Shown one piece after another: positions 41,339-54,300 of a stretch of DNA of 64,000 nt (the stretch's first letter is position 1; each line of letters opens with the position of its first letter). The notes below the pieces were generated by a model. The model was not told where the DNA came from. It made no database searches and saw nothing but the letters and a program-made list of their open reading frames with translations. The stretch spans positions 392,001-456,000 of the forward strand of contig JAOUNS010000002.1 in assembly GCA_029880855.1 (NCBI GenBank), written 5' to 3'. This DNA comes from Gammaproteobacteria bacterium. GTDB taxonomy: Bacteria; Pseudomonadota; Gammaproteobacteria; UBA6429; Thiohalophilaceae. The position numbers and the translations under genes were made by a program.

Positions 41339-41365
41339 GGTGTCTACCCTCTCAATTCAAATCAA

Positions 41366-43465
41366 TTACGATACTTTTTTAATCACTGCATCAGCTATGC
41401 TCATCGGCGCCTCTGCGTATTTCGCAAACTCCATGCTATAACTTGCACGGCCCTGCGTCGCGGAGCGCAAATCGGTGGCATAACCGAACATTTCGCCCAA
41501 AGGCACTTCGGCTTTAACAATCTTGCCGGAAGGCCCGTCTTCCATTCCTTGCACAATGCCTCGACGCCTGTTCAGGTCGCCCATTACATCGCCCATGTAT
41601 TCCTCAGGCGTTACCACTTCCACTTTCATAATGGGCTCAAGCAGTACAGGTTTTGCCTTTCTGGCACCCTCTTTAAAGCCCATGGAACCGGCAATCTTAA
41701 ATGCCATTTCCGAGGAATCCACTTCATGGTAGGAGCCGTCGTATAGAGAAACCTTTACGTCAACCAATGGAAAACCGGCCAGTACGCCGTTTGCCATTTG
41801 CTCCTGAATCCCTTTATCCACCGCAGGGATGTATTCCTTCGGAACCACACCACCCACGATCTCATTTACAAACTCATATCCAGAACCCGCTTCTTTGGGC
41901 TCTATCCTCAGCCAGACATGTCCAAATTGACCACGACCACCTGACTGACGAACAAACTTGCCTTCCTGCTCAACCTTGTTGCGAATGGTTTCGCGGTAGG
42001 CCACCTGGGGAGCACCAACATTGGCCTCCACCTTAAATTCGCGCTTCATGCGGTCAACAATAATCTCCAGGTGCAACTCACCCATCCCGGAAATGATGGT
42101 CTGACCTGACTCTTCATCGGTATGCACCCGAAACGAAGGGTCTTCTTGTGCCAGCTTGGAAAGCGCTATCCCCATCTTTTCCTGATCCGCCTGCGTCCTG
42201 GGCTCAATAGCCACAGAAATCACCGGCTCGGGGAACTCCATGCGTTCCAGTGTGATGACGTTTGTCAGGTCACACAGCGTGTCACCTGTCGTGACATCCT
42301 TCAGTCCGATGGCCGCAGCGATATCGCCTGCCCGGACCTCTTTAATCTCTTCTCGGCTATTGGCATGCATCTGCACCAGACGCCCAATTCGCTCTTTCTT
42401 GCCTTTTACCGGGTTCAAGACCGCATCCCCGGAGTTAATCACCCCGGAATAAACCCGAAAAAAGGTCAGCGTCCCGACATATGGGTCGGTCGCAATCTTA
42501 AATGCCAAGGCGGCAAATGGCTCATCATCAGATGAGTGGCGTTCCGCCTCGCTTTCATCCTTGTCACTCAAATGCCCTTTAATCGCCGGCACATCGACCG
42601 GTGAAGGCATAAAGTCGACAACCGCATCCAGCATCGCCTGCACACCTTTATTCTTAAAGGCTGAGCCACACAGACACGGCACAATCTCATTGGCCAGGGT
42701 ACGCATCCTCAGGCCCCGCTTGATATCGGCCTCATCCAGCTCGCCGCTCTCAAGGTATTTCTCCATCAGCTCTTCGCTGGCTTCTGCGGCAGACTCTATC
42801 ATCTGCTCACGTAACTCTTGGGCCTTATCCTGCAACTCAGCCGGAATTGCTTCGTAGCTGAAGGTCGTACCCATGTCGGCCTCACTCCAATTGATGGCCT
42901 TCATTTTGATCAGGTCGACAACGCCTTTAAAGCTTTCTTCTGCACCAATATTCAGATGAATCGGTACAGGGGTCGCACCCAATCTTTTCTTAATCTGGCC
43001 AACCACCCTAAGGAAGTCGGCACCCGCCCGGTCCATCTTGTTAACAAAGGCCAGACGCGGCACATGGTACTTGTTCGCCTGACGCCACACGGTTTCAGAC
43101 TGGGGCTCCACACCCCCGACGGCACAAAACACAGCACATGCCCCATCAAGCACTCGCAACGACCGCTCCACCTCAATGGTGAAATCGACGTGTCCGGGCG
43201 TATCAATGATATTGATACGGTGCTCGGCAAATTGTTGATCCATGCCCTTCCAGAAGCAGGTTGTCGCCGCAGAGGTGATAGTGATACCCCGCTCCTGTTC
43301 CTGCTCCATCCAATCCATTGTTGCAGCCCCGTCATGCACCTCACCAATCTTGTGAGATATCCCCGTATAGAACAAAACACGTTCTGTTGTTGTCGTTTTA
43401 CCGGCATCAATGTGTGCCATGATACCGATATTACGATAACGCTCTATAGGGGTCTTACGGGCCAC
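41366..43465 (-). CDS. fusA: Elongation factor G
   Basis: EF-G drives translocation and, with RRF, ribosome recycling. The 699-residue GTPase shows [27 protein letters not shown] and NKMDR motifs and the five-domain length. The start is GTG at 43465. It lies between rpsG and tuf in the str operon, with 27-nt gaps. Confidence 0.98.
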   Translation of the reverse strand: MARKTPIERYRNIGIMAHIDAGKTTTTERVLFYTGISHKIGEVHDGAATMDWMEQEQERGITITSAATTCFWKGMDQQFAEHRINIIDTPGHVDFTIEVERSLRVLDGACAVFCAVGGVEPQSETVWRQANKYHVPRLAFVNKMDRAGADFLRVVGQIKKRLGATPVPIHLNIGAEESFKGVVDLIKMKAINWSEADMGTTFSYEAIPAELQDKAQELREQMIESAAEASEELMEKYLESGELDEADIKRGLRMRTLANEIVPCLCGSAFKNKGVQAMLDAVVDFMPSPVDVPAIKGHLSDKDESEAERHSSDDEPFAALAFKIATDPYVGTLTFFRVYSGVINSGDAVLNPVKGKKERIGRLVQMHANSREEIKEVRAGDIAAAIGLKDVTTGDTLCDLTNVITLERMEFPEPVISVAIEPRTQADQEKMGIALSKLAQEDPSFRVHTDEESGQTIISGMGELHLEIIVDRMKREFKVEANVGAPQVAYRETIRNKVEQEGKFVRQSGGRGQFGHVWLRIEPKEAGSGYEFVNEIVGGVVPKEYIPAVDKGIQEQMANGVLAGFPLVDVKVSLYDGSYHEVDSSEMAFKIAGSMGFKEGARKAKPVLLEPIMKVEVVTPEEYMGDVMGDLNRRRGIVQGMEDGPSGKIVKAEVPLGEMFGYATDLRSATQGRASYSMEFAKYAEAPMSIADAVIKKVS

Positions 43466-43492
43466 TGCCGGTATTCCTATATTGCTGATTTA

Positions 43493-43963
43493 CTACCAGC
43501 GGTAATGTGCAAAGGCTTTATTTGCCTCCGCCATACGATGCGTATCTTCTCGCTTCTTAACAGCTGAACCACGATTTTCAGATGCGTCCAGAATCTCACC
43601 CGCCAAACGCGCACCCATGCCTTTTTCGCTGCGACCGCGGGCAGCATCAACAATCCAGCGCATGGCCAGCGTATTGCGTCGATTCGAACGCACTTCAACC
43701 GGCACCTGGTAGGTGGCACCGCCCACACGACGGGATTTCACTTCCACCATTGGACGAACGTTATCGAGAGCCTTTTCCAGCGCCTCAACGGCATCGGCTT
43801 TTGCCTTATCCGCCACACTCGTCAGCGCACCATAGACAATCTTTTCTGCAACCGACTTCTTGCCATCCTCCATCAGCATATTGATGAACTTGGAGATCAA
43901 TTCGGACCGATACTTCGGATCAGGCAGTGTGGGCCTTTTTGCTGCGACACGTCTTCTAGCCAT
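43493..43963 (-). CDS. rpsG: 30S ribosomal protein S7
   Basis: S7 nucleates assembly of the 30S head. The 156-residue product has [41 protein letters not shown] and the C-terminal [15 protein letters not shown]. In E. coli, S7 represses translation at the rpsL-rpsG gap, which is 76 bp here. Confidence 0.97.
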   Translation of the reverse strand: MARRRVAAKRPTLPDPKYRSELISKFINMLMEDGKKSVAEKIVYGALTSVADKAKADAVEALEKALDNVRPMVEVKSRRVGGATYQVPVEVRSNRRNTLAMRWIVDAARGRSEKGMGARLAGEILDASENRGSAVKKREDTHRMAEANKAFAHYRW

Positions 43964-44039
43964 TTACCAATTTTCCTGTTCTATTTATTTCCTGAACGAC
44001 TGCAGTAACTTTTGCAATCATTCACCTCTAATTCATACC

Positions 44040-44414
44040 TTAGGATTTGGGTCGTTTCGCACCATACTTGGAGCGACCCTGTTTCCTGTCATTTACACCC
44101 GCTGTATCAAGCGAACCACGCACAACGTGATACCGCACACCCGGCAAGTCCTTTACACGACCACCGCGAATCAGCACCACTGAGTGCTCCTGCAGGTTAT
44201 GGCCTTCACCACCGATGTAGCTACTCACCTCATGACCGTTTGTCAGCCTGACACGGGCAACTTTACGCATGGCCGAGTTCGGTTTCTTGGGTGTTGTGGT
44301 GTAGACACGTGTGCATACTCCACGGCGCTGAGGACAAGCCTCCAGGGCCGGAACATTACTTTTTTCCCGCTTGCTTTTACGCGGGTTACGTACCAACTGG
44401 TTTATCGTAGCCAT
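44040..44414 (-). CDS. rpsL: 30S ribosomal protein S12
   Basis: S12 monitors decoding at the A site. The 124-residue product has [22 protein letters not shown] and [17 protein letters not shown]. Both lysines where streptomycin-resistance changes arise (equivalent to K42 and K87) are wild type. It is the first gene of the str operon behind its own promoter. Confidence 0.98.
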   Translation of the reverse strand: MATINQLVRNPRKSKREKSNVPALEACPQRRGVCTRVYTTTPKKPNSAMRKVARVRLTNGHEVSSYIGGEGHNLQEHSVVLIRGGRVKDLPGVRYHVVRGSLDTAGVNDRKQGRSKYGAKRPKS

Positions 44415-44439
44415 AAGTCTTTCTAACTCCAGAAAATAA

Positions 44440-44481
44440 ACGACAGGCCGAACCGTCCAAAAATGGGGTCCGACCTGTCGT
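44440..44481 (-). terminator. 15-bp hairpin in the rpsL leader: attenuator or terminator
   Basis: ACGACAGGCCGAACC (44440-44454) and GGTCCGACCTGTCGT (44467-44481) pair over 15 positions with two G-U pairs in the minus-strand RNA, followed by TTATTTTC. It lies downstream of the str promoter and 25 nt before rpsL, so it would form in transcripts from both that promoter and rpoC read-through. The T-rich tail is interrupted, so termination may be partial. Confidence 0.65.
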
Positions 44482-44491
44482 AAGGCGCGAG

Positions 44492-44520
44492 ATTGTATTG
44501 AATCAAGGGGGTCCCGTCAA
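44492..44520 (-). promoter_or_regulatory. str-operon promoter before rpsL
   Basis: On the minus strand TTGACG (44520-44515) and TACAAT (44497-44492) have an exact 17-bp spacer; each is 5/6 to consensus. A GCGCG stretch follows the -10, as in growth-rate-controlled promoters. The start would be near 44485, giving a leader of about 70 nt. Confidence 0.75.
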
Positions 44521-44560
44521 CAGGAAACCCGGCTCAATTTCTACTTTTTCAAGGGTGTTT

Positions 44561-47500
44561 TCAACCCTCGTTGATGGTCTCGGTGGAGGATTCCGGGGAA
44601 TCTCCCGCCAGAGCGGATGTTTCCGCCTCCAGCAAGGCTTCCATGCTTTCCTGTTGCTTCCGCTTGCGGCGGCGCTCCGCATGGAAGGCCAGACCGGTAC
44701 CGGCCGGGATCAGGCGTCCCACAATGACGTTTTCCTTCAGACCACGCAGGTCGTCCACCTTTCCAGTTACCGCCGCTTCGGTCAGAACGCGGGTGGTTTC
44801 CTGGAAGGAGGCGGCGGAAATGAAGGATTCTGTCGCCAGAGAGGCCTTGGTGATACCGAGCAACAGCGGCTCATACACAGCCGTATCCTTGCTGCCCGCC
44901 CTGGCCTTTTCATTTTCCTCCAGGATGCGGACACGATCCACCTGCTCCCCTTTCAGGAACGGGGTGTCACCCGGATGGACGATTTCCGCCTTGCGCAGCA
45001 TCTGCCGCACAATGACTTCGATGTGCTTGTCATTGATTTTTACACCCTGCAGACGGTAGACGTCCTGCACTTCATTAACGATGTAACGGGCCAGTTCCTC
45101 AACACCCAGTAATCTCAGGATATCATGTGGATTTGGCTCGCCTTCAGCGATAACTTCACCCTTCTCAACCTGTTCACCCTCGAATACGGTGACATTTCGC
45201 CATTTCGGGATGAGCTCTTCGTATACATCACCATCTGTCGGCGTGATGACCAGCCGCTGTTTGCCCTTGGTTTCCTTGCCGAAGCTGACAGTACCCGAAA
45301 TCTCGGCCATGATGGCAGGTTCTTTCGGTTTACGGGCTTCAAACAGGTCAGCCACGCGGGGCAGACCACCGGTGATGTCACGGGTTTTGGAGGATTCCTG
45401 CGGAATACGGGCTACCGCGTCACCCACACCTACTGTATCACCATCGCGCAACCCGATAATCGCACCGGACGGCAGGTAATAGTGGGCAGGGATATCGGTT
45501 CCGGCGATGGTCAGGTCCTTGCCCTGCTCATCGAGCAGTTTCACCATGGGTCTCAGATCCTTGGCGGCGCTGCCGCGCTGTTTTGGATCCATGATAACCA
45601 GGCTGGACAGACCGGTGACCTCGTCCACTTCAGACTGTACAGTGACACCGTCTTCGATATCGACGAATTTGACACGGCCGGCCACCTCGGTAATAACCGG
45701 GTGCGTATGCGGGTCCCAATTGGCCACAACCTGGCCTGCATCAACAGTATCACCGTCATCGACGGAGATATTCGCACCGTAGGGGACCTTGTAACGCTCA
45801 CGTTCACGGTTGTGGTCATCCAGAATGGTGATTTCACCGGAGCGGGATACCGCGACGAAGTTGCCGCTGGCATGCTGCACTGTCTTGATATTGTGCAGAC
45901 GGACAGTACCCTTGGTTTTAACTTCAATATTGTTGACCGCAGCGGAACGGCTGGCGGCACCACCGATGTGGAAGGTACGCATGGTCAGCTGGGTACCGGG
46001 TTCACCGATAGACTGGGCAGCAATAACACCCACGGCTTCGCCTACATTCACCTGATGCCCACGGCCCAGGTCACGCCCATAACAGCTGGAGCAGACACCG
46101 TGGTGGCTCTCACAGGTAATGGGTGAGCGGACCATGATGTGGTCCACACCCAGCTCTTCCAGGCGGGTCACCCACGATTCATCCAGCAGCGTGGCACGCT
46201 TGATGAGGACATTACCTTCTGCAGCGGTTACATCCTGGGCCACCACGCGACCGAGTACACGTTCACTCAGAGGCTCAACAACGTCACCGCCTTCGATCAG
46301 GGAGGTCATCATCAGGCCGCGGCTGGTCCCGCAGTCAACTTCGGTGATAACCAGATCCTGGGAAACGTCGACCAGACGGCGGGTCAGGTAACCGGAGTTG
46401 GCGGTTTTCAGCGCTGTATCCGCCAAACCCTTACGAGCACCATGGGTGGAAATAAAGTACTGCTGTACCGACAGACCTTCGCGGAAGTTCGCCGTGATGG
46501 GAATTTCGATAATGGAGCCGTCCGGCTTGGCCATCAGGCCGCGCATACCGGCCAACTGACGGATCTGGGCGGCACTACCACGAGCGCCCGAGTCGGCCAT
46601 CATATAAATTGAGTTAAATGACGGTTGTTTGACGGTGTTGCCCTCGGCATCCACCACGTCTTCCTTACCCAGCTTGTCCATCATGGCCTTGGCGACCTGG
46701 TCATTGGTGTGTGACCAAATATCCACTACCTTGTTGTAACGCTCACCGAATGTCACCAAACCGGATGAGTATTGGTTCTCGATCTCCTTTACCTGCTCTT
46801 CTGCGGCACTCAGGATGGCGCCCTTCTCATCCGGGATAACCATATCATCGGCGCCGAAGGAAACACCGGCGCGGGTGGAGTAGCGGAAACCGGTATACAT
46901 CAACTGGTCGGCAAAAATAACCGTATCTTTCAGACCCAGCTGTCGATAGCACTCGTTAATCAGGCGTGAAATGGACTTCTTGTTCATGTCACGGTTGACA
47001 AAGTCATAGGGCAGGCCGTCGGGGACGATATCCCACAGCAACGCACGACCGACAGTGGTGTCCTTTACGGAGTATTTCTCTTCCTTTCCGCCATCTTCGT
47101 TTTTCACCACTTCGCGGATACGGACTTTGACCCTGGCTTGCAGGTGAGCTTCACCATTGGAGTAGGCGCGCAGCACTTCAGCGGTATCACTGAAAATCAT
47201 GCCTTCACCACGGGCGTTCACCCGATCACGGGACATATAGTAGAGACCGAGTACAACGTCCTGGGATGGTACGATGATCGGTTCACCGTTGGCCGGTGAC
47301 AAAATATTGTTGGTCGACATCATCAGCGCCCGGGCTTCCAGCTGCGCTTCCAGCGACAGCGGTACGTGGACCGCCATCTGGTCACCGTCAAAGTCAGCGT
47401 TGAACGCAGAGCAGACCAGCGGATGCAGCTGAATGGCCTTGCCTTCGATCAACACAGGTTCAAAGGCCTGGATACCCAGACGGTGCAGGGTTGGTGCGCG

Positions 47501-48772
47501 GTTGAGCATGACCGGATGTTCGCGGATCACTTCTTCCAGAATGTCCCATACCTCGGGACCTTCACGTTCAACCATTTTCTTGGCCGCCTTGATCGTGGTG
47601 GCCAGGCCGCGGCGCTCCAGTTTGCTGAAAATAAACGGCTTGAACAGCTCCAGGGCCATTTTCTTGGGCAGACCACACTGGTGCAGTTTCAGGGTCGGAC
47701 CGACCACGATAACGGAACGGCCGGAATAGTCGACACGCTTGCCCAACAGGTTCTGACGGAAACGACCCTGCTTGCCCTTGATCATGTCGGCCAGGGACTT
47801 GAGCGGGCGCTTGTTGGAGCCGGTAATGGCACGGCCGCGACGACCGTTATCCAGCAGGGCGTCAACAGATTCCTGCAGCATCCGTTTTTCGTTGCGGACA
47901 ATAATGTCTGGCGCATTCAGGTCGAGCAGGCGCTTCAGACGGTTGTTACGGTTGATGACGCGACGGTACAGATCATTCAGATCCGATGTTGCGAATCGAC
48001 CGCCTTCCAGAGGTACCAGCGGACGCAGTTCCGGCGGCAGTACGGGCAGTACCGTCATTACCATCCATTCCGGTCTGTTACCGGAACTGATAAAGGCTTC
48101 GATCAGCTTGAGGCGTTTGCCCAGCTTTTTAAATTTGGTTTCGGATTTGGTGGAACCGATTTCCTCGCGCAAACGGGTGGCTTCAGACGGCAAATCAATG
48201 GTCTGCAGCAGGCCGTGGATCGCTTCGGCACCCATTTTGGCATCGAACTCATCACCGTATTGTTCGATGGCTTCCAGATACATTTCATCGGTCAATAACT
48301 GGCCGCGTTCGAGCTCTGTCATACCGGGATCGACAACTACAAATGCTTCAAAGTACAGGATACGCTCGATATCACGCAGGGTCATATCCAGCAACAGCCC
48401 CATACGGGACGGCAGTGACTTGAGGAACCAAATGTGGGCAACCGGACTGGCCAGTTCGATGTGCCCCATCCGCTCACGGCGCACCTTGGCCAGCGTGACT
48501 TCGATACCACACTTTTCACAGATCACGCCGCGGTGCTTGAGGCGCTTGTATTTGCCACACAGACATTCATAGTCTTTGACCGGGCCAAAAATCTTGGCAC
48601 AGAACAGACCATCACGTTCCGGTTTAAAGGTTCGATAGTTAATAGTCTCCGGTTTCTTTACTTCACCGAAGGACCAGGAACGTATTTTCTGGGGAGAAGC
48701 CAGACCAATGCGAATGGCATCAAAGTCATCCATCTGCCCCTGCTGCTTGAACATCTTCAATAGATCTTTCAC
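44561..48772 (-). CDS. rpoC: DNA-directed RNA polymerase subunit beta prime
   Basis: The 1403-residue subunit carries the catalytic NADFDGD motif, an N-terminal zinc site ([20 protein letters not shown]) and the second zinc site [15 protein letters not shown]. The start is GTG at 48772, as in E. coli. The last 30 residues are Ser/Glu/Ala-rich. It lies 55 bp after rpoB. Confidence 0.98.
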   Translation of the reverse strand: MKDLLKMFKQQGQMDDFDAIRIGLASPQKIRSWSFGEVKKPETINYRTFKPERDGLFCAKIFGPVKDYECLCGKYKRLKHRGVICEKCGIEVTLAKVRRERMGHIELASPVAHIWFLKSLPSRMGLLLDMTLRDIERILYFEAFVVVDPGMTELERGQLLTDEMYLEAIEQYGDEFDAKMGAEAIHGLLQTIDLPSEATRLREEIGSTKSETKFKKLGKRLKLIEAFISSGNRPEWMVMTVLPVLPPELRPLVPLEGGRFATSDLNDLYRRVINRNNRLKRLLDLNAPDIIVRNEKRMLQESVDALLDNGRRGRAITGSNKRPLKSLADMIKGKQGRFRQNLLGKRVDYSGRSVIVVGPTLKLHQCGLPKKMALELFKPFIFSKLERRGLATTIKAAKKMVEREGPEVWDILEEVIREHPVMLNRAPTLHRLGIQAFEPVLIEGKAIQLHPLVCSAFNADFDGDQMAVHVPLSLEAQLEARALMMSTNNILSPANGEPIIVPSQDVVLGLYYMSRDRVNARGEGMIFSDTAEVLRAYSNGEAHLQARVKVRIREVVKNEDGGKEEKYSVKDTTVGRALLWDIVPDGLPYDFVNRDMNKKSISRLINECYRQLGLKDTVIFADQLMYTGFRYSTRAGVSFGADDMVIPDEKGAILSAAEEQVKEIENQYSSGLVTFGERYNKVVDIWSHTNDQVAKAMMDKLGKEDVVDAEGNTVKQPSFNSIYMMADSGARGSAAQIRQLAGMRGLMAKPDGSIIEIPITANFREGLSVQQYFISTHGARKGLADTALKTANSGYLTRRLVDVSQDLVITEVDCGTSRGLMMTSLIEGGDVVEPLSERVLGRVVAQDVTAAEGNVLIKRATLLDESWVTRLEELGVDHIMVRSPITCESHHGVCSSCYGRDLGRGHQVNVGEAVGVIAAQSIGEPGTQLTMRTFHIGGAASRSAAVNNIEVKTKGTVRLHNIKTVQHASGNFVAVSRSGEITILDDHNRERERYKVPYGANISVDDGDTVDAGQVVANWDPHTHPVITEVAGRVKFVDIEDGVTVQSEVDEVTGLSSLVIMDPKQRGSAAKDLRPMVKLLDEQGKDLTIAGTDIPAHYYLPSGAIIGLRDGDTVGVGDAVARIPQESSKTRDITGGLPRVADLFEARKPKEPAIMAEISGTVSFGKETKGKQRLVITPTDGDVYEELIPKWRNVTVFEGEQVEKGEVIAEGEPNPHDILRLLGVEELARYIVNEVQDVYRLQGVKINDKHIEVIVRQMLRKAEIVHPGDTPFLKGEQVDRVRILEENEKARAGSKDTAVYEPLLLGITKASLATESFISAASFQETTRVLTEAAVTGKVDDLRGLKENVIVGRLIPAGTGLAFHAERRRKRKQQESMEALLEAETSALAGDSPESSTETINEG

Positions 48773-48827
48773 GTTGTTACTCCCAATGAGTTACCAGGTT
48801 CTGATTGCGCAATTCAGTACCCGTTGT

Positions 48828-51800
48828 TCAATCCTGTTGTTCCAGTTCAATGTCGATGGCCAGGGAGCGAATCTCCTTGAGCAGTACATTGAATGATTCC
48901 GGCATACCGGCTTCCATACGATGGTCACCATCCACGATGTTCTTGTACATCTTGGTACGACCCTGTACGTCGTCCGACTTGACGGTGAGCATTTCCTGCA
49001 GGGTGTAGGCGGCGCCATAGGCTTCCAGCGCCCACACTTCCATTTCACCGAAACGCTGACCGCCGAATTGCGCCTTGCCACCCAACGGCTGCTGGGTAAC
49101 CAGACTGTACGGACCGGTTGAACGAGCGTGCATCTTGTCATCAACCAGGTGGTTCAGCTTCAACATGTACATGTAACCAACAGTAACCGGACGATCAAAA
49201 GAATCGCCGGTACGACCATCATACAGCGTGGTCTGACCGGTACGAGGCAGGCCGGCGAGATCCAGCAGATGCTTGATCTGGGCTTCATCGACACCGTCAA
49301 AGACCGGTGTCGCCATAGGAACCCCTTTCATCAGGTTCATAGCCAATTCCAGTATCTCTGCATCGCTGAAGTTCTTCAGCTCTTCCTTACGTCCTTCGGT
49401 CTCGTTATAGATCTGTTCGAGGAATTTGCGGATCTCAACAATCTTTTCCTGGGCTTCGAGCATCTCACCGATTTTCTTGCCCAGTCCCTTGGCAGCCCAG
49501 CCAAGATGTGTTTCAAGCACTTGACCGACGTTCATACGCGAAGGTACGCCCAGGGGATTAAGCACGATATCCACCGGCTCACCGTCTTTGGTATAAGGCA
49601 TGTCTTCCACCGGAACAATCATGGAAATAACACCCTTGTTACCGTGACGGCCGGCCATCTTGTCACCGGGCTGAATACGACGTTTAACGGCCAGATAAAC
49701 CTTAACCATTTTCAGAACGCCGGGCGCCAGATCATCACCGGTTGTCAGCTTGCCGCGTTTTTCTTCATAACGCGCATCAAAATCGGTACGCAGCTGTTTG
49801 AGCTGTTCCGAAATCGCTTCCAGCTGGGTATTGGATTCGTCACTGCGCAGACGGATTTCAAACCATCTTTCCCGTTCCACTTCAGACAAATATTGTTTGG
49901 TAATTTTGGTGTTGGCTTCCAATTGGTTGGGGCCACCATCAGCGACCTTGCCAATCAGCATCTGTTCAACACGGCTGTAGGCATCGTCTTCCATGATACG
50001 GCGCTGATCGTTCAGGTCTTTCTTGACCCGAGCCAGTTCAGAATCCTGAATCGCCTGGGCGCGAGAGTCTTTTTCCAGCCCATCCCGAGTAAAGACCTGT
50101 ACGTCGATAACTGTGCCAATCATGCCGGAAGGTACACGCAGTGAGGTATCCTTCACGTCAGAAGCCTTTTCACCGAAAATGGCACGCAGCAGTTTCTCTT
50201 CCGGCGTCAACTGGGTTTCCCCCTTGGGGGTAACCTTACCGACCAGAATATCACCCGGCTTCACTTCGGCACCGATATATACGATACCTGCCTCGTCCAG
50301 TTTGGAGAGCGCAGCTTCACCGACGTTCGGAATATCACCCGAAATTTCTTCAGAACCCAACTTGGTGTCACGCGCCACACAGGTCAGTTCTTCGATATGA
50401 ATCGTGGTATAGCGATCTTCCTGCACCACACGTTCGGAGATAAGGATGGAGTCCTCAAAGTTGTAACCGTTCCAGGGCATAAAGGCCACCAGCATGTTCT
50501 GGCCCAGCGCCAGTTCGCCCATGTCAGTGGACGGACCATCAGCCATGACGTCACCGCGGGAAATCACATCACCGGGCTTGACCAGCGGCCGCTGATTAAT
50601 ACAGGTGTTCTGGTTGGAACGGGTGTATTTGGTCAGATTGTAGATATCCACACCAGGTTCACCAGGTACGGTTTCTTCGTCGTTAACACGCACCACGATA
50701 CGACCGGCGTCTACCGAATCAACCATACCGCCGCGCTTGGCCACGACCGTCACACCGGAGTCGACGGCAACCGTGCGTTCCATACCGGTACCCACCAGCG
50801 GCTTTTCAGCGCGCAGGGTAGGCACAGCCTGACGCTGCATGTTTGAGCCCATCAGGGCGCGGTTGGCGTCATCATGCTCAAGGAACGGGATCAGGGAAGC
50901 GGCCACCGAAACGATCTGCTTCGGTGAAACATCCATATAATCCACCCGATCCGGAGTGGCCATGGTGAACTCATTCTGGTGCCGACAGGAGACCAGATCA
51001 TCACTCAGACTGCCCTTGGCATCCAGCGCGGCATTCGCCTGGGCGATAACAAACTCAGCCTCGTCGATCGCGGAAAGGTAGTCAATCTCATTGGTTACCT
51101 TGCCGTTTTTCACTTTGCGATAAGGCGTTTCCAGGAAACCGTAAGGATTGGTACGCGCATAAACCGCCAGTGAGTTGATCAGGCCGATGTTCGGACCTTC
51201 AGGGGTCTCAATCGGGCAAACCCGACCATAGTGGGTCGGATGCACGTCACGCACTTCAAAGCCGGCACGCTCACGGGTCAAACCACCCGGACCCAGCGCA
51301 GAGATACGGCGTTTGTGCGTCACTTCAGACAGCGGGTTGTTCTGATCCATAAACTGAGACAACTGGCTGGAACCAAAGAATTCCTTGATAGCCGCAGAGA
51401 CCGGCTTGGCATTAATCATTTCCTGAGGCATCAGGTTGTCGGATTCCGCCAGACTCAGACGTTCTTTCACAGCACGTTCAACACGGACCAGACCAACACG
51501 GAACTGGTTTTCAGCCATTTCACCAACGGAACGAATACGGCGGTTACCCAGGTGGTCGATGTCGTCCACGGTACCGCGACCATTGCGAATAGCAATCAGC
51601 ACTTTCATCACATCAAGGATGTCATCATTATCCAGGGTGCCGGAACCGGTGATCTCCTTGCGACCTACACGGCGGTTGAACTTCATACGACCAACGGCAG
51701 ACAGATCGTAGCGTTCATCACTGAAAAACAGATTGTTAAACAGGTTCTCTGCCGCTTCCTTGGTCGGCGGCTCACCCGGACGCATCATGCGGTATATTTC

Positions 51801-52907
51801 CACCTGTGCTTCCAGTTGGTTACTGGTCGAATCAATAGCCAATGTCCGGGAAATATAAGGACCGTGGTCCAGATCATTGGTAAAGATAGTCTGGAATTCG
51901 GTAATACCATTGTCTCGCAGCATTTCGACCTGATCGACAGAGGTAAACTCATCATTTGCATTGAGCAGAATCTCACCGGTTTCGCTGTTCACAATATTGT
52001 GTGCAACAACTTTACCAATCAAATAGTCTTCCGGAACAATCAGCGTTTTGGTCTTGGCCTTTTCAAACTCACGAATATGTCGCGCAGTAACACGACGGCC
52101 TTCTTCAACAATCACCTTGTCCTTGGCCATCATATTAAATAACGCAGTTTCACCGCGCAGACGCTCGGGGATCAGGTCAAATTCAATACCATTCTTGGTG
52201 AACTTGAAACTGTTCTTTTCAAAGAAGGTATCCAGGATCTGTTCGCTGTCAAAACCCAGCGCACGCAGCAGGATAGTCACCGGCAACTTGCGGCGACGGT
52301 CGATACGGGTAAACAGGCAATCTTTCGGATCAAATTCAAAATCAAGCCAGGAACCGCGGTAAGGAATCACGCGGGCATTAAACAGCAATTTACCGGAGGA
52401 ATGAGTCTTGCCACGATCATGGTCAAAGAACACACCCGGTGAACGGTGCAACTGGGAGACGATAACACGCTCAGTACCGTTGATGACGAAAGTACCGTTA
52501 TCAGTCATGAGCGGCATTTCGCCCATGTAAACTTCCTGCTCACGGACTTCTTTAATAGTCTGGGTTTTGGCCTCTTTATCATAGATGACCAGCTTTACCT
52601 TGACGCGCAGGGGGGCGGCATAGGTTACACCCCGCATCTGACACTCTTTGACGTCAAAGGTCGGCGTACCGAGCCGATAGTTCACATATTCCAGGGCAGC
52701 ATTGCCCGAATAGCTGACTATCGGGAATACAGATTTAAATGCAGCATGCAGGCCCCTGTCTTCCCGTCGATCGGGATCAGCTTCGGCTTGCAAAAATTCC
52801 CGGTAGGAATCAATTTGCGTAGCCAGCAAATAAGGCACTTCGAGAACACTGGCACGACGGCCAAAGTCTTTACGAATTCGTTTTTTCTCAGTAAATGAGT
52901 AACCCAT
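48828..52907 (-). CDS. rpoB: DNA-directed RNA polymerase subunit beta
   Basis: The 1359-residue subunit has the full set of conserved regions. The rifampicin-binding segment reads [20 protein letters not shown] followed by [13 protein letters not shown], with the Asp, His and Ser residues altered in resistant mutants all wild type. It is preceded by a 211-bp gap after rplL that holds hairpins. Confidence 0.98.
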   Translation of the reverse strand: MGYSFTEKKRIRKDFGRRASVLEVPYLLATQIDSYREFLQAEADPDRREDRGLHAAFKSVFPIVSYSGNAALEYVNYRLGTPTFDVKECQMRGVTYAAPLRVKVKLVIYDKEAKTQTIKEVREQEVYMGEMPLMTDNGTFVINGTERVIVSQLHRSPGVFFDHDRGKTHSSGKLLFNARVIPYRGSWLDFEFDPKDCLFTRIDRRRKLPVTILLRALGFDSEQILDTFFEKNSFKFTKNGIEFDLIPERLRGETALFNMMAKDKVIVEEGRRVTARHIREFEKAKTKTLIVPEDYLIGKVVAHNIVNSETGEILLNANDEFTSVDQVEMLRDNGITEFQTIFTNDLDHGPYISRTLAIDSTSNQLEAQVEIYRMMRPGEPPTKEAAENLFNNLFFSDERYDLSAVGRMKFNRRVGRKEITGSGTLDNDDILDVMKVLIAIRNGRGTVDDIDHLGNRRIRSVGEMAENQFRVGLVRVERAVKERLSLAESDNLMPQEMINAKPVSAAIKEFFGSSQLSQFMDQNNPLSEVTHKRRISALGPGGLTRERAGFEVRDVHPTHYGRVCPIETPEGPNIGLINSLAVYARTNPYGFLETPYRKVKNGKVTNEIDYLSAIDEAEFVIAQANAALDAKGSLSDDLVSCRHQNEFTMATPDRVDYMDVSPKQIVSVAASLIPFLEHDDANRALMGSNMQRQAVPTLRAEKPLVGTGMERTVAVDSGVTVVAKRGGMVDSVDAGRIVVRVNDEETVPGEPGVDIYNLTKYTRSNQNTCINQRPLVKPGDVISRGDVMADGPSTDMGELALGQNMLVAFMPWNGYNFEDSILISERVVQEDRYTTIHIEELTCVARDTKLGSEEISGDIPNVGEAALSKLDEAGIVYIGAEVKPGDILVGKVTPKGETQLTPEEKLLRAIFGEKASDVKDTSLRVPSGMIGTVIDVQVFTRDGLEKDSRAQAIQDSELARVKKDLNDQRRIMEDDAYSRVEQMLIGKVADGGPNQLEANTKITKQYLSEVERERWFEIRLRSDESNTQLEAISEQLKQLRTDFDARYEEKRGKLTTGDDLAPGVLKMVKVYLAVKRRIQPGDKMAGRHGNKGVISMIVPVEDMPYTKDGEPVDIVLNPLGVPSRMNVGQVLETHLGWAAKGLGKKIGEMLEAQEKIVEIRKFLEQIYNETEGRKEELKNFSDAEILELAMNLMKGVPMATPVFDGVDEAQIKHLLDLAGLPRTGQTTLYDGRTGDSFDRPVTVGYMYMLKLNHLVDDKMHARSTGPYSLVTQQPLGGKAQFGGQRFGEMEVWALEAYGAAYTLQEMLTVKSDDVQGRTKMYKNIVDGDHRMEAGMPESFNVLLKEIRSLAIDIELEQQD

Positions 52908-53118
52908 TGGACGCTCCGCGTGGCTTTAGAACAGTTTGTCACCTGTGGTCCATTGTCGAATTCCACTGACAATGGAACGGCAAAAGACCGGCGAGCCCAT
53001 GCCCGCCAGTCCAGAACCGAAATAATCTTGCATAATAATAGACGGAATTCGGCAACAAACAGCCACCACACCGCCCGGAGCAGCATGGAGGTTGTTGTTG
53101 CCGGATATCCTTAACAAC
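52908..53118 (-). promoter_or_regulatory. rplL-rpoB spacer with two hairpins (attenuation/processing region)
   Basis: The 211-nt gap contains two perfect 9-bp stems. One lies just after rplL (CGGCAACAA at 53050-53058 with TTGTTGCCG at 53095-53103). The other lies nearer rpoB (TCCATTGTC at 52949-52957 with GACAATGGA at 52968-52976). In E. coli this gap holds a partial terminator and an RNase III site that lower rpoBC relative to rplJL; the same role is inferred. Confidence 0.5.
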
Positions 53119-53496
53119 TTACTTGAGTTCGACAGTTGCGCCGGCCTCTACCAGTTGCTTCTTAACTTCTTCAGCTTCAGCCTTGGAAGCAGCTTCTTTC
53201 ACAGTAGAAGGCGCGCCTTCAACCATGTCTTTGGCTTCTTTCAGGCCCAGACCAGTGATGGCACGAACAGCCTTGATGACGGCAACCTTGTTGTCGCCGA
53301 AGCTGGTCATAACAACATCAAACTCGTCTTTTTCTGCAGCTACAGCGGCACCACCACCGTCAGCAGGAGCAGCTACGGCAACGGCCGCAGCGGCTGTTAC
53401 GCCGAATTTTTCTTCCATCGCAGAAATCAGATCCACAACTTCCATAACAGTCATGTTGGAAATGGTTTCCAGGATTTCGTCTTTAGATACTGCCAT
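53119..53496 (-). CDS. rplL: 50S ribosomal protein L7/L12
   Basis: The stalk protein that recruits translation GTPases. The 125-residue product has an N-terminal dimerisation helix pair, an Ala/Gly/Val hinge (about 38-55) and the C-terminal domain with [27 protein letters not shown]. It lies 31 bp after rplJ. Confidence 0.98.
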   Translation of the reverse strand: MAVSKDEILETISNMTVMEVVDLISAMEEKFGVTAAAAVAVAAPADGGGAAVAAEKDEFDVVMTSFGDNKVAVIKAVRAITGLGLKEAKDMVEGAPSTVKEAASKAEAEEVKKQLVEAGATVELK

Positions 53497-53527
53497 TTTG
53501 TTTCTCCTAAATAATCAATTCAGTTCA

Positions 53528-54058
53528 TTATGCAGCTGATTTTTTCGCATCGCGAACTGCCGCGACGGTACGGACCAGTTTGCCGGGTACCTCGTTCAAT
53601 GTACGAGCCAGCTTGGCAACTGGCGCCTGCATGACAGACATAAGCATACTGATGGCCTGATCCTTGGTGGGCAGACTGGCCAGACGTTCGAGATCGCCTG
53701 GGCCGAGCAGTTGACCACCGACAGACAGGGCTTTCACAACCAGTTTGTCATTGTCTTTGGCGAAGGCCTTGATCACACGGGCCGCAGAACCGGGGTCTTC
53801 CTGAGAAAACGCCAGCACCAGCGGACCGGTCAGGACTTCATTCATGCACGCATAATCCGTGCCTTCAAATGCGCGTTTGGCCAGTGTGTTCTTGACGATA
53901 CGCAAGTACACACCCCCCTTGCGAGCTTCCGCACGCAAGGCTGTCATCTGGGTAGATGTCAGACCATGATATTCCGCCGCTACAGCGGAAAACGCATTGG
54001 CGGCAATTCCTGCAACATCAGCTACAATGGCTTCTTTCTCACTGAAACTTAATGCCAC
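53528..54058 (-). CDS. rplJ: 50S ribosomal protein L10
   Basis: L10 anchors L7/L12 dimers on 23S rRNA. The 176-residue product has MALSFSEKEAIVADVAGIA and GVYLRIVKNTLAKRAFEGT. The start is GTG at 54058 behind a strong AGGAGG. L10 with L7/L12 represses its own mRNA at the leader in E. coli; a 242-nt leader is present here. Confidence 0.97.
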   Translation of the reverse strand: MALSFSEKEAIVADVAGIAANAFSAVAAEYHGLTSTQMTALRAEARKGGVYLRIVKNTLAKRAFEGTDYACMNEVLTGPLVLAFSQEDPGSAARVIKAFAKDNDKLVVKALSVGGQLLGPGDLERLASLPTKDQAISMLMSVMQAPVAKLARTLNEVPGKLVRTVAAVRDAKKSAA

Positions 54059-54300
54059 TAGAACTTACCTCCTGTTTTTCATCGGTCACCCGATGAAGGT
54101 TGGACACTACGGAGTGCCATCACTGACACCCCGCTCTTGCAGTGGCCTTTGCAGAATATTCTGTACAGGCACACCATCTACGCAGGCCATTACTGTTTAC
54201 GCCGCAAGCCGGTTACCCGACCTTTGGTACCCACGGTCTTTGATGGACGATGCAATAACCGGGCGAACCCGGTTGCTGCAACGACCCAAAGCTCTTTGTG
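54059..54300 (-). promoter_or_regulatory. L10 (rplJL) autoregulatory leader
   Basis: The 242-nt gap between rplA and rplJ is non-coding and rich in pairing potential. It includes AACCGGG-TTCG-CCCGGTT (54255-54272) with a stable UUCG-type tetraloop, and ends at AGGAGG before the GTG. Position and length fit the ribosomal protein L10 leader family, but I could not fold or score it. Confidence 0.6.

Noticed and set aside
41366..48772. Resistance mutations in rpsL, rpoB or fusA
   Set aside because: The S12 lysines and the rifampicin-site Asp, His and Ser residues are wild type; nothing unusual was seen in EF-G.
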